A stretch of DNA of 64,000 nt, taken from positions 1,586,442 through 1,650,441 of the forward strand of contig NW_020194619.1 of assembly GCF_002865645.1 (NCBI RefSeq), given 5' to 3'. Within the stretch, counting starts at the first letter, position 1; every line of letters begins with the position of its first letter. This DNA is from Hyaloscypha bicolor E (lineage: Eukaryota; Ascomycota; Leotiomycetes; Helotiales; Hyaloscyphaceae). This document shows positions 45,901 to 56,099 of this stretch, piece by piece. The notes under the pieces were generated by a model that worked only from the letters and a program-made list of their open reading frames with translations, was not told where the DNA came from and did no database searches. Both the position numbers and the translations under genes were made by a program.

Positions 45901-45979
45901 CAAGCCACCACACACGCGTCGGGGAGAAAGGCTTCCGATGGATGAGAAAGAAGTAATGCAGGTCAGGGCGGGACGCTAA
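42920..45979 (+). CDS. RanBP2-type zinc finger and ankyrin-repeat protein
   Basis: Proposed exons: 42920-43112, 43163-43473, 43587-43706 and 43790-45979 (937 aa). A 72-bp stretch at 43234-43305 begins GTGAGT, ends TGCAG and has no stop in frame, so it may be an optional intron (913 aa if removed). The last exon opens with DWVCRTCTLHNP, then CSAC, which is the W-x-C-x2-C-x3-N-x6-C-x2-C RanBP2/NZF zinc finger (43811-43873). About 600 residues of ankyrin repeats follow (AGNLPLVASALDLGADVNY, DGVRLLLKHGTNPE, GRSPLYYACISRKLELVQYL). NZF fingers bind ubiquitin or RNA, and ankyrin repeats bind protein partners (family knowledge). The N-terminal third (VAIKVLRLSALQDEVLGVLWDD) is not recognised. The acceptor at 43586 (GAAGAG) is unusual and the least certain junction. 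Confidence 0.65.
43811..43873 (+). other. RanBP2/NZF zinc-finger coding segment
   Basis: It encodes four cysteines spaced C-x2-C-x10-C-x2-C with the preceding Trp and the internal Asn-Pro, all diagnostic of the fold. The finger is lost if translation is started further downstream in the ankyrin exon, so it decides the gene model. Confidence 0.75.
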
Positions 45980-46375
45980 CTTCGATTATAATTGGCTCGC
46001 TCAGAGTCTGCGAATACCCTCACTCGAATATCTCAAAAAGTTGCGGTTTCTATCGACGTCAGTTCAAATCGTATCTCGCTTAAAAAAGGGGCGGATTCGC
46101 TGCAGGATGAACACTTGAAAGGGCTCGAGCAATGACTTGACTTTTAAAGCCGCGGCGATTTTACAGTCTAACTACATGTTATTCAATATTTGATTGCAGT
46201 TGAGTAGAACAGATTTGGAGTATGGGAAGTGCTTGTACTGTAAATGTCTAATTTTTGCTGCCACGTGACATGGTCACAGGTTCAACATTCAGAGAGGACC
46301 CATTCAAAAGGAGCTGCACAAGCTTTTGAAAGCTATGATAGTATAAAGGTCAGGTCTATCTACCGTAACCTAGTT
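45980..46375. other. Intergenic between convergent genes
   Basis: 396 bp containing the 3' flanks of the ankyrin gene (+) and the GH1 gene (-). Nothing else was recognised. Confidence 0.5.
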
Positions 46376-48356
46376 CTATGAAGATACAAAGTGAGGAGTA
46401 ACAGGATCTGTACCATACAACTTGAATGCATTGACATACTCAAAGAAACTCGCCTTATAGGCGCGTTCCTGAGTCGTAAGGTTGACATATCTATGAAATC
46501 GTTAGCAGCTGTATCCCTCACACCATAGTTCATCCTCCCAAATGAATACAGGAGAAATAAGGAGAAGGAGAAGAAGACTTACTGCACCCCAAACTTATCC
46601 TGATAGCCCGAATTCCACTCCAAATTATCCACAATACTCCAAGCCAGCGTCCCCACCACATTAACACCCTCACTAATCGCCATCAAAATAGCCTCCATAT
46701 ACTCCCTGTAGTAACTACTCCTAATTGGATCAAACTGTATATCCGCCTTGAGCGTCTTCAGCACTTCAAACGGCTCCGCGAATCCGAACTCGGTAATGGC
46801 GATGCCGCCGGACGGGTGCCAGGTGTCGTGGATGTAGCGCAGGAAGAGCGGCACCCAGTCGGTCGCTTTGTGCAACCAGGGCGAGAGCGGGTCCGCGGCT
46901 GGCCCGACATTCCAGCCGCCGTCGGCGGTGGTGTAAGAGTAGGTTGTATTAGCGCAGGAGGGGTAGAGGGGGTGTGAGGTGTTGGAGGTGCAGGCTTGGA
47001 TTCCGGAATCCGGGGCCATGTAGAATTGAGATGTATACGCATCGTGTGCGTAAACATCAGAGGTACCATTGATCATCGATTTCTCCTCATCAGTAAATTC
47101 AGGTAAGAATCCGGAGACGAAATCCTTCAAGTATTTGGGATAGTCTCCGGTGAGAAAAGTCGGGTTGGCGAACCATCCCTCGTTGAAATCCCATGCTCGC
47201 TGGACGGCGACAGCGTCTTCGCTAGAGTTCGTGAGAGGAATCTTGTACCCGCCGTTGGTTTTGAATGAAACTGTGCCGTTGATTCCCATGGATTTGGCGA
47301 GGTGGTACGTTTTAGAGTGAGCTAGGAGCACGTGATGACCGCACCAAAATGGCTGCTGGATTTTGGGGATTAAGGTGTTGGTGAAGTAATGGTCCGGTAA
47401 AGGGTAGTTGTTACTGGTAACATTAGCTGACATTTAGTATTCTAGGAGAACCCGAACTCACCAAAATACAATTGGCTCGTTGACAGTAAACCAGCGAGGG
47501 ACCTTGTTTCCATAACGGCCAAATACAACCTTGGCGTAGGCGACGAAATCGTCAACGATTTGAGGTCCTAACCAGCCACCATAGGTGTTCTGGAGGTTCA
47601 AAGGCAAGTCCCAGTGATAGAGAGTGACGGCTGGCTCAACTCCAAACTCAATACATGTGTTGATAACGTCGTCGTAATGAGCAAGTGCCAGCCCATTGAC
47701 AGGACCATTTCCAAATGGGAAGACTCGTGACCAGCTGATTGAGAAGGAGTACGTCTTCACCCCGAGAGCAGCAATGCGTGCAATATCTATCTTTAAATCA
47801 ATCACCGGATCTCCAGAACAGACTTCCGAATCTCACCTTGCTTGTACAAATAATACTGATTATCAGCAACATCACCCGTCTGATTCGCAACCGTATAGCC
47901 AGTCACACGATGCAGCAAAACATCCCAAATAGACGGCCCTCTCCCTTCCGCCTTCGCAGCGCCCTCAACCTGATACGCAGCACTGGCAACACCCCACCAA
48001 AAGCCCGCTGGAAACTTCCAGCTCTCATTCTTGCTCGCCATTGGGATTTGTTGACCGGATGGAAAAGAGCTGTAGAAGAGTCCAGGGGGCGGGATCAGCT
48101 CATGGGTGGGGATTGGTGTTGCAGAGACAGTGGTGTTCACTGCGGCTGTGGAAACGGGTCCCACGAAGAGATTCCAGAGGTCTTCTACGTGGAGGGTTAG
48201 GGCAGTGGTAAAAGCTGCCGGGTTTGCGACTGTGCTTCCGCTGAGTGCTGTTGCCGTGGTAGGAGTGGGGATGATGGTGGTTGGAAGAGGTGAGCTAGAG
48301 TTCTGGCAGGCTGCCAACCCCGCCAGCATTGACAATGAGAGTAGTGAGGGCTTCAT
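46376..48356 (-). CDS. Secreted glycoside hydrolase family 1 beta-glucosidase
   Basis: Four exons on the minus strand (47837-48356, 47462-47786, 46583-47413, 46376-46490) give 596 aa, all junctions in phase. A signal peptide (MKPSLLSLSMLAGLAAC) and a Ser/Thr/Pro-rich stretch of about 100 residues precede the (beta/alpha)8 domain. That domain starts at KFPAGFWWGVASAAYQVEGAA. The acid/base glutamate is in WFTVNEPIVFC, the nucleophile in GIAITEFGF, and WSIVDNLEW lies near the end. GH1 enzymes cleave beta-glucosides and related aryl- or oligosaccharides. ITEFG in place of the commoner ITENG leaves the nucleophile intact. Multiple N-x-S/T sequons fit secretion. For exon 3 the acceptor at TTACCAG restores CNNYPLPDHY; the earlier AG would give an immediate stop. 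Confidence 0.9.
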
Positions 48357-49113
48357 GATGCCTCTCGGTTTCTTGGTTGACTATGAAGCACAATAAAAAT
48401 GTTAAGATAGCATGAATACTCACATATGACAGCCCATGAAGACTAGAAATACCCCGAGCTCAAGTAGCTTCGGTCATTAAGAGAAAAGACCGAACACCGT
48501 GCATACCAGAGTCCCAATCAGAAACTCCACCCGTACCAGCCTATCCGAACTTCTCCACACAGGCAGATCAATCTCGGATAATTCGGGGTTCCAAGGTTCA
48601 TCCGATTTAAACGGCCCGTTTGTGGAATCTTGAGGTGGATGACGCGCAGGCTTCTTCCTGCAGCGGGGAACGGTTACTAATGGACCCTGTATGGCAGTCG
48701 CCTCGGCCTTCCCAATACCCATAAGCCACAGCTGATCGTAACCAGGAACTGGGAAAGGGCGAGGAGAAAAGTCGTTTTCAGGTTGTTGGTTACCACGCGA
48801 TTGCCTTGTTTTGGCAGGGATCTTCCCCAACCCCGCACGCCACAAAAGGATGGACCCTGTTTTGGACCTGCAACTCAACATCATCCCATCTTTAGGATGA
48901 TGGAAGGCTGTAATTCGTCCCGTCAAAAGCCTCACCGTGTGAAAGCAATTGGCTATGATTCAGAGAGAATAAAAGGACCGGCTTGCAGAAGGTCGCCGAC
49001 TTGCGAACGCTAGAAATGGGGAGAATGAGGCACGGAAAGCGGAATTGCAGAAGTTAAAAGTCTCAACCAGCAGCATGGCAAGTCAATGACTATAATTGTC
49101 AACATAACCAAAA
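48357..49113. other. Divergent promoter region of the two glycoside hydrolase genes
   Basis: 757 bp between a minus-strand and a plus-strand secreted hydrolase. A 152-codon minus frame at 48477-48935 has no ATG start and no family resemblance and is not called. Shared regulation of the pair is possible. Confidence 0.45.
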
Positions 49114-50991
49114 ATGCTTTTACGAATCCTTCCTGCTCTAAGTTTCGCTTTGATAGTGGGAGCTGTCCCAAATCCCCAGCAAGCGAAACCAGGCGGACAA
49201 CCTAAATGCCGATTCTCCCCCTGCTATACTCAAGCACAAATCTTGAATGACCCAAATCCTTTCATTTCGGATGTCCTTTACTGGGAAGGGAGATTCCATC
49301 AAAACAATGTCAGCTACAACAGTTACAATGGCATGTCCTACGATGGTACACTCCTCGACGAGTCTACTGGTCTTGCCACGGCAAAGCATCCATTTAGTGC
49401 TGCAAGCAAAGAAGCTCTTCAAATAATGCTCTACGCTCATGCCATGGTCGGATCTCCTCAAGCTGCTCGATTTTTGTCGCCTGACAACACTGGAGCAGCG
49501 CCGGACATGGCGATGAACATCATGGCATTGAAGCTGAAGACGTATTTGCGGTTCAACGAGACGTATCCTGGGTTTGGAGGATTTCTCCCCTGGTTTACTG
49601 GGGATTCGATGGATATTCAGCCGACTTGGGACTGGGTGAATCGAGTGCCTGCTCTTGACAACGGAGAGCTCATTTGGGCAGTGTACAGTGCTATCCAGGC
49701 CATGGAAACGAGCTCGAACCGCAAATATCAGAATTTAGCCAGGCAATGGCAAGCATGGCTCGATTACATAAAGCTGACAGCAGCAAAAGTGAGTGAAATC
49801 TCCAATGCTTTTTCTTACAACCCCCACTCAACTGGTTGCAGGTATTCTATGCAGGAAATGGCGTCGTCTGTGCAGTCACAGATATTGGGGATCAATCCTT
49901 CCCCATCAATGACCCCCGACAGACGTACAAATGTGAGGGAAGTGGGACCTTGAATGATCCATATGAAGGTGAACTCTTCACGTGGTGGCTGTACTTCTTT
50001 GGTGGCCTCTCGAGGAAGGACAAGGATGTTTTGTGGAAGGTCAAAAGACCGCAGCTCGTAAGTGTTGAGTACAAAATGGGAGGAGTGGGGCCGATCACTG
50101 TCCAGAAAGGTAAATATGGTTCGTAAAATTTCAGAATGGTGCTGACAATTCAAAAGGATTCTGGTTCTCAGCCCACGAACAGTGGAAAGTGATGGAAATT
50201 CCGTACTACGACGTTGATTTGGTGAAGTTTGTTCCCCTCTCCCCCAGAACCGGGTTCCTCAGCAGACCTCTGACCCAGAAATAGACGTCTATTCACCAAC
50301 GCCGAGAGAGCTCGCACTTGTAATTCTGTTGTAACTAAGGTACCAGGGATGTTTGCCTCGGTCAACAATTCAACAGATCCGACCACTGGGCAGATCATCG
50401 GGTACATCTCAAACGCCGGCATCCCTTCCATTGCAAATCAAACAGTTCAAGAAGTTGATGTCATCACACCGTACAGTGTATTCCCAGTTGTTCTCATAGA
50501 CAACGCTGTGGGCATGGTTTGGTGGAAGAATATGGCTGATGGAAAGAAAATGCAAAGTGAGTTGTGATGCGAAGCTGTGCTCCGTTAAAATCACCTGATC
50601 CAGACGCTGACAGAACCAGATCCATACGGTAGCAGTGAGTCGACCCGTGTTGATGGCACAGCCATGTCATCATTTGTGTCTTGGGACAGCAAAATAACGA
50701 CGGTAAATGCAATACTTGGCGGGGTCAGCGACCTCGTTCGCCAGAAAATGAAAACTGACAGCATATATAATGAATTCATCTCAGTGACCCAGGTAAGAAT
50801 AGCTCTCCAGCATCCTTTTCAGTCCTTTTAGAAACAATATGTGCGATGAACATGATGAACTGTTGCTGACTGGATTCAAGCGCGAGTATGGAGCCGTCTT
50901 CAAGAATCTCAAGGGCGAGAATATCGGTCTGTGCCTCCCAAGTAAGAAGGTCCCTGACAGAGGACTGGTAGACTATACTCAGTGCCAATAG
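49114..50991 (+). CDS. Secreted glycoside hydrolase, probable endo-beta-1,2-glucanase (GH162-like)
   Basis: Six exons (49114-49788, 49842-50109, 50157-50226, 50285-50556, 50620-50792, 50881-50991) give 522 aa, all in phase. A signal peptide (MLLRILPALSFALIVGAV) is followed by DVLYWEGRFHQNNVSYN, DESTGLATAKHPFS, PALDNGELIWAVY, YEGELFTWWLYFFGG, SAHEQWKVMEIPYYDVD and AVGMVWWKNM. These segments look like the fungal GH162 / GH144-like (alpha/alpha)6-barrel enzymes acting on beta-1,2-glucan; the family assignment is from memory. Several N-glycosylation sequons fit an extracellular enzyme. Intron 3 uses a weak GTTTGT donor, but it is the only one that keeps DLVKRLFTNAERARTCNS. It lies head to head with the GH1 gene, which could finish degrading released oligosaccharides (inference). 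Confidence 0.75.
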
Positions 50992-51224
50992 GCACCGCAG
51001 AAGATAGCTAAATCAACTCGTCTCTGTCAAAACTCAATGGATCTCCGTAATTGATTGAAAAAAAAACCCCCCCCCAAAGCTTCAGGCGCCATTTATAATC
51101 ACCCTCAGTCCTCTGAACGCACCAAGCAAAGTAAACTGAAGTATCCAAGGGATAGGAAGTAGCATATATCGTCATCCGGAGGTGGTCATTGATAAGACTG
51201 AGAAAAATGAAGGATATCTCAATG

Positions 51225-52480
51225 TTATACGCCAACAATTGGGCGAGGGCCTTTCTCCTCCCCTTTGAACTCAAAAATATTAAGTCCAGATAGGCGTTCT
51301 TCTAGAAGAGCAATTCTTTCTTCAATGGCTTCATGGAGTCCATGGGCAGGTTTTGGTTCTACTCCAGCCTGGAAGCTGGGGCGGATCTTGTCGCAGATCG
51401 CACTGACATTGAGGCTGTAGAGCTTGGCGGCCAATTCATCGAAAGAAATGTCCCCATATGGAGATTCGGGGACCGGAAGTATCTCATATGAAGAAGCACT
51501 TTTTAGAAGAGAGCCAAGGAGGAGAGAGTCACAGTTCAGTGCCCATTCGGCACTGTCCGTCCGTGGACAACAGATCTCTGACTGCTGGTACCTCCTGGCA
51601 GTTTGCTCAATGAAGGCATACAGATCAGAAAGAGCCTCTTGGCGCTTCATAAGAATTGTTTCTGGAAGTATGTCAGCACGCAACAAAAGTCGTACATGGT
51701 GAGCAACATACCAACGATCAGGCCGGGGATTGGGAGGACTTCTTCAATGTCCTCTGCCAATCCTTCCCAGCAACCTCGTTCCATGAGTTCCGTCATTCTT
51801 ACAAACTCGTCTTCCCTTGCAAAGACCCAAGATATTCCCAGCCAGCGGTGCACGTCCTCAACGTCTTCCGTTGTGGCATATCCCGCAGGCAGCAGGTCTT
51901 CTACGGCGTCGATCCAGCCATTGGAGAAGGACTCCACAGCTTCTACCATCTGATATTTGTCGACAAGCTTGGAAATAGAGCTCAACAAATCGAGGTCTAT
52001 CTCCCGGGGGACCTGCCTATTCCGCCCATGAATAATGTCCAGGATAATCGTGAAGGCGTAAGGATCGTCATCTGGGAGCGGGATTTCCGCCTTTCCAGTC
52101 GCACTGAGTTTCTGTCCTTCCTTAAACCTGCTGTGTTGAAGCATGGCTTTGAACACCGGGGAAGCTAGCATCATATGCTTTGACGAGACAAGCATATGTA
52201 CCACGATGGCTGGTTCTCTGTCTGGCTCGTCTTCGTCGGGGGTGGGGTCGACCTCGAGACTGGGAGAGCCAGCAGAGTTTGCAGACGCCCCTGTATCTGG
52301 ATGTGTATCTGCACTCTCAGCAGCATCTTCACCAATCCTTTCATCGGTGGGACTTCCAGCAGGCGTGTTGTTGGTGTCTTCTTCACCCGCTCCATCCTCG
52401 CTTTCCGCATCATCAGGAGGTCTCGAAAGTATGAGCAGCAGGTCGCCATCCGGGTCGAAAGTATAAAACTCCACAGCCAT
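51225..52480 (-). CDS. BTB/POZ domain protein, copy 3 (intact)
   Basis: Exons 51712-52480 and 51225-51661 (50-bp GT-AG intron, phase 1) give 401 aa. The tag TFDPDGDLLLILSRP is followed by a long acidic Ser/Thr/Pro-rich linker (residues 20-90). The BTB/POZ core is MLVSSKHMMLASPVFKAMLQ, DIIHGRNRQVPREI and ISKLVDKYQMVEAVE (about 95-195). The C-terminal part has WLGISWVFAREDEF, PIPGLIVG, CDSLLLGSLLKSASS and a final coiled helix ending in a charged tail. This is the only one of four copies with an open frame, canonical splice sites and no suspected lesion. A run of nine A and nine C lies 150 bp downstream. Likely adaptor or scaffold; partner unknown. Confidence 0.85.
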
Positions 52481-53637
52481 TGTGCCACCCTTTTCCTTGC
52501 GAGGTAGTGATTGCAGTCCCGAAGGGTTTGGAGTACCTGAAGCGTATGGATGCCTTATTCGCTTCGGTGTCGTCGGAGAGGACGGCTGTTGAACTCTTCT
52601 CGTCCGAGATTGTGCCTGTTACTTGAGATTAACTCCGCATACATAGGCAATTGTTGTCACGTAAGATTTGCCTTCTCTTTCGCTTCTCGAAGCTCAGTGA
52701 GAATGAAACAAAGGGACAAGTTCGGTGGAAGCTCCCTTGTCAGACAGACGCGCTAGCGCATTTTAGAAACGCCTGGTCACGTGTATACATCTTCAGGTCA
52801 ATATTACCAGCTTCCCTGGAGGTGCTGAAGTTGAAGTGAGACTAGAGCCTGGCAATGAAATTATGCCCGAATATGGGTAGAAATTTTACTAATGTTCTGT
52901 TGGCGATCATTGTAGTTCAGTGAATGGAACCCTGGTGCTCTACTGTCTCTCGTTTCGGAACATGTTGTTCAAGTAGAATCCAATTTCTACGAACATTGAC
53001 GTGATGAAAGGAGACGGCTGTGGGGGGCGATCTCCCTTTTACGCTCAGGTCCGATTCTTGGCAAGGAGATAATTGGACATCCTTTTGTCAATTGTGTGCT
53101 CGATGCAAATAAACTCTCGACTCACGAATATAACTAGCACTCTCGAAACCTCAGTACGCAGCAAGAATATCACTCTTTTTCCTTTCCCTGCCCTAATTCC
53201 CCAGCACCTTTCTTTGGGGGAGCAGTGAAGCTTGAAGGAGTTTTCATTAGGCCCCTTTTTAATTTGCAACAGGATCTTGCACACCCATCCAGCTACAAGC
53301 ATTCATCTCTTCCCTACACGTCAAGAGGGGAGCACCTGTTATGTCTCGATATATGGTGCCGTATATCTCGAACTACACGATCACTGAGTGTACACTGAGA
53401 TCAAAGTCCGGTCCTAGACGGCACTTCTTGCCTATTCAATTCTCCGTCGACCAACAACAATGAAGTCAAGTTACTGTAACTTCCTTTCCGTCACTCCGAG
53501 CCTTGAACCTATTCGATTCCAAAGCTTTCAAACATTCTTTGACCGAAAGTCCTCGATGGGTCGATGTCGAGTCCCTGAATATCCTGTCTCAGAGAGGCAG
53601 ACCTCAACTCGAAAGAATTCTGAAGGTCATGTCCCAC
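52481..53637. other. Intergenic between BTB copies 3 and 4
   Basis: 1.16 kb with only short frames. It may include the decayed 3' end of BTB copy 4 at its right edge. No gene, RNA or repeat was recognised. Confidence 0.45.
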
Positions 53638-54747
53638 TTAACGATACTGCAAGTTCCCGTTACCAGGAAATTTTTTATTTGCCACATCACACAATACCTC
53701 GACCCGAAGTGAGCACAGAGTTGATGTTAACTGGTTTAATGAACTCGCGCTATGAGGACCTTCGGGAGTGGGATACATGTGTGCCTCTGTTGCACTTTTG
53801 AGAAGCGATCCAACGATGATAGAATCGCACTGAAATCGAAACGCGTCTCCTAGTTGACAAATAGTAGACAAACCCAAATTGAGCTAGTTTCCACAGTCAT
53901 TCCTAGGAACTCGTACAAGCCAAGCATAGCTGCTTTTCGCCTTCATTTGATCGTTTCTATATCTGTCAACTTGAACTTTCACTCGAAGTCGAAGCACTTA
54001 CCAATGATGATGTCAGGGATTGGAAGATTCTGTTAGATTCTTTGGTCGAAATCACCATAACAGTTGTACTAGATGAATCCTGTTATGGACTTGAAGATAT
54101 CAGCTTTCCCGAAGATCCAGGCGATACCAAACTAGCGAAAATCCTCCCCGAAGTTTGCATAGTAGACTTCCGGAATATCTTTCTTTAGCTCCTCGATCCA
54201 TGCATCAGACAGTATTTCAGCTGCTGCCATCATCTGGTACTTGTCCACCAATATCGATATTTGCGTGAGTAAATCTAGGCTGACTTTTCGGGGCACGCGA
54301 CGGCTCCGGCTATGAACAATATCCAACAGGACAGTCATAGCCGTCAGTCATCTTCAGGAAATTGTAGCTCAAGCCTTCCTTCGGTGCTGAGGTCTCGTCC
54401 CTCCTTGAAATTGCCGTGTTGTAGCATAGCTCTGAAGCAGGTGATGAAACCATCATGTGCTTCGGTGAAACGAACATATTGGCGAATTCCACTTGTTTGT
54501 CAACGAACCCGGAGGACGATTCTGAGTCGTTTGAGTTCCCATCTGTCTGCGTCTTGACATTCGAATCAAAAGTGGCATCTCCGATGGAAGCAGTTGCCAT
54601 CTCCCCTCCTGCTTACGTCTCTCCAACCTCCAGTGTGTCCGAGATCGGAATATTGCCTGCACTTTCTGGTGATCTCGAAAGGATAAGGACCAAGTCACCA
54701 TCTGGATCAAAAGTATGGCCTTCCGTTGGAATGGCCGCCTTCATCAT
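53638..54747 (-). pseudogene. BTB/POZ protein, copy 4 (pseudogene)
   Basis: Fragments in several frames line up with the other copies. The start ATG at 54747 (or 54744) leads to TFDPDGDLVLILSR and then a TAA at 54613-54615. MFVSPKHMMVSSPASE is followed by frame changes at about 54440-54340. MTVLLDIVHSRSRRVPRKVSL and ISILVDKYQMMAAAEIL are still open at 54132-54338. Stops follow near 54130. The conserved PIPDIIIG plus GTAAGT donor is preserved at 54002, and the exon 2 fragment CDSIIVGSLLKSAT lies at 53638-53877. At least one nonsense codon and two or more frameshifts rule out a product. Preservation of the intron position shows it arose by DNA duplication, not retroposition. Confidence 0.85.
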
Positions 54748-55006
54748 ATCCGGGGTGGAAGTATGCTGTTGAAATTAAGATGAAGGACACCAGGTTGTGA
54801 CCCGGGTTCAGAAACGGAAGCGCAAAGCAGAATCAGGACTATATGTATTAACTTAACCACATATTGACTTATTCAGATACGATTTACAAGAAATCCAAAA
54901 GACTTACTTAGCGATATTTGCATCCATAGAAAGAGGAAAACAAGAAAGAGCCGAGTAACATTCCGTACAGGACCCATGGGGTGGGGAACTCTTCGTTATT
55001 GACTGT

Positions 55007-55852
55007 CTATGTTCTCCCAGTACTCTGCGTCAGCCCCCCATCGACAACTATCTCCGTGCCTGTAATATACGAAGCCTCTTTACTAGCCAGGAAAAGCGCA
55101 GCATTAGCTACATCCCACGCGCTGCCCATCTTCCCCGTCGGAACCTGCTCATCCCGCACCTTACAATACCCCTCATAATCCCCACCAGCATACTTATCCG
55201 CCAACATCTTAACAAGCGGCGTATTAATCAGTCCGGGGACCACAGTATTCAACCTCACTCCCCTCTTCGCATAAATAACTGCCGTCGTCCTCGTAAAACT
55301 CAGAATCGCGGCCTTCGTCGTCGAGTACGCAACTTGCGGTTTGCCAATATACCTCAGTCCGGAGACAGAACTGATGTTAACGATGTTCCCTCCACTCTTT
55401 TGTGCAGCCATAATGGGAAGAACGAGGTGAGAAGTCAGGTACACGGATTTGAGATTCACGTCCATCTGCTTATCCCACACTTCCTCTGATATCGATGCCG
55501 GGTCCCCGGGTTCGCTTCTTCCGACGTTGTTCACTAGGATGTCTATCCTTCCGTGCCTCACCATGCACGCATCCACAAACCCTTTCATCGAGGACGATGA
55601 GGTTGCGTCGCCGTGCATCACTGTGATGTTTGTTTTCGGGTTCTCGGCTAGGATTTGAGCCTTTGAGGTTTCTGCGGCTTCGATGAAAAGGTCACAGCCA
55701 AACAGGATGGCTCCTTGACGGGCAAATAGTGTAGCAATTGCAATCCCGTTCCCCCATCCTTTCCCAATGCAGCCGATTCCGGTTATGAGAACCACCTGAT
55801 CTGTCAGGTCGTGCATTTTGCGGGAGAGTGGTGGGGCTTCGACGTCTGCCAT
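55007..55852 (-). CDS. Classical short-chain dehydrogenase/reductase
   Basis: A single exon of 281 aa. The Rossmann motif TGxxxGxGxG region reads ITGIGCIGKGWGNG, the NNVG motif is in ILVNNVGRSEP, the catalytic Ser in NISSVSG, and the catalytic pair in AYSTTKAA (Y-x3-K). VPGLINTP and a C-terminal GTEIVVDGGLTQS complete the SDR pattern. The usual Asp selecting NAD is in FGCDL. Length fits the classical family (about 250) with a short N-terminal extension. The ATG at 55852 (MADVEAPPLSRKMHDL) was chosen because upstream sequence in frame has no ATG. The substrate cannot be told from sequence. Confidence 0.88.
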   Translation of the reverse strand: MADVEAPPLSRKMHDLTDQVVLITGIGCIGKGWGNGIAIATLFARQGAILFGCDLFIEAAETSKAQILAENPKTNITVMHGDATSSSSMKGFVDACMVRHGRIDILVNNVGRSEPGDPASISEEVWDKQMDVNLKSVYLTSHLVLPIMAAQKSGGNIVNISSVSGLRYIGKPQVAYSTTKAAILSFTRTTAVIYAKRGVRLNTVVPGLINTPLVKMLADKYAGGDYEGYCKVRDEQVPTGKMGSAWDVANAALFLASKEASYITGTEIVVDGGLTQSTGRT

Positions 55853-56099
55853 TTGTGCCGGTTCGAGATGGGTCCAGAGGTTGCGAAGATGGAGGTGCAC
55901 GGGTTCCAAAAACCAATTTCGAGTGAAAGGTAGTTGTTATTATTTCTGAATATTTTGGCCGATGACGGAATCTTAGACAGCGTGGGGTAGCGGGGTAATG
56001 CATCCCGAAGGTCTCCACGTAAAACTCCAACACCCAATCACTCCCATTCCCTACAAACGCCGGCGCTATGCAAAAGGGGCGATTGAATCCCCCCTTTCT

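Noticed and set aside
48477..48935. 152-codon minus frame between the two glycoside hydrolases
   Set aside because: No ATG start, no domain, and it lies in the expected divergent promoter region.
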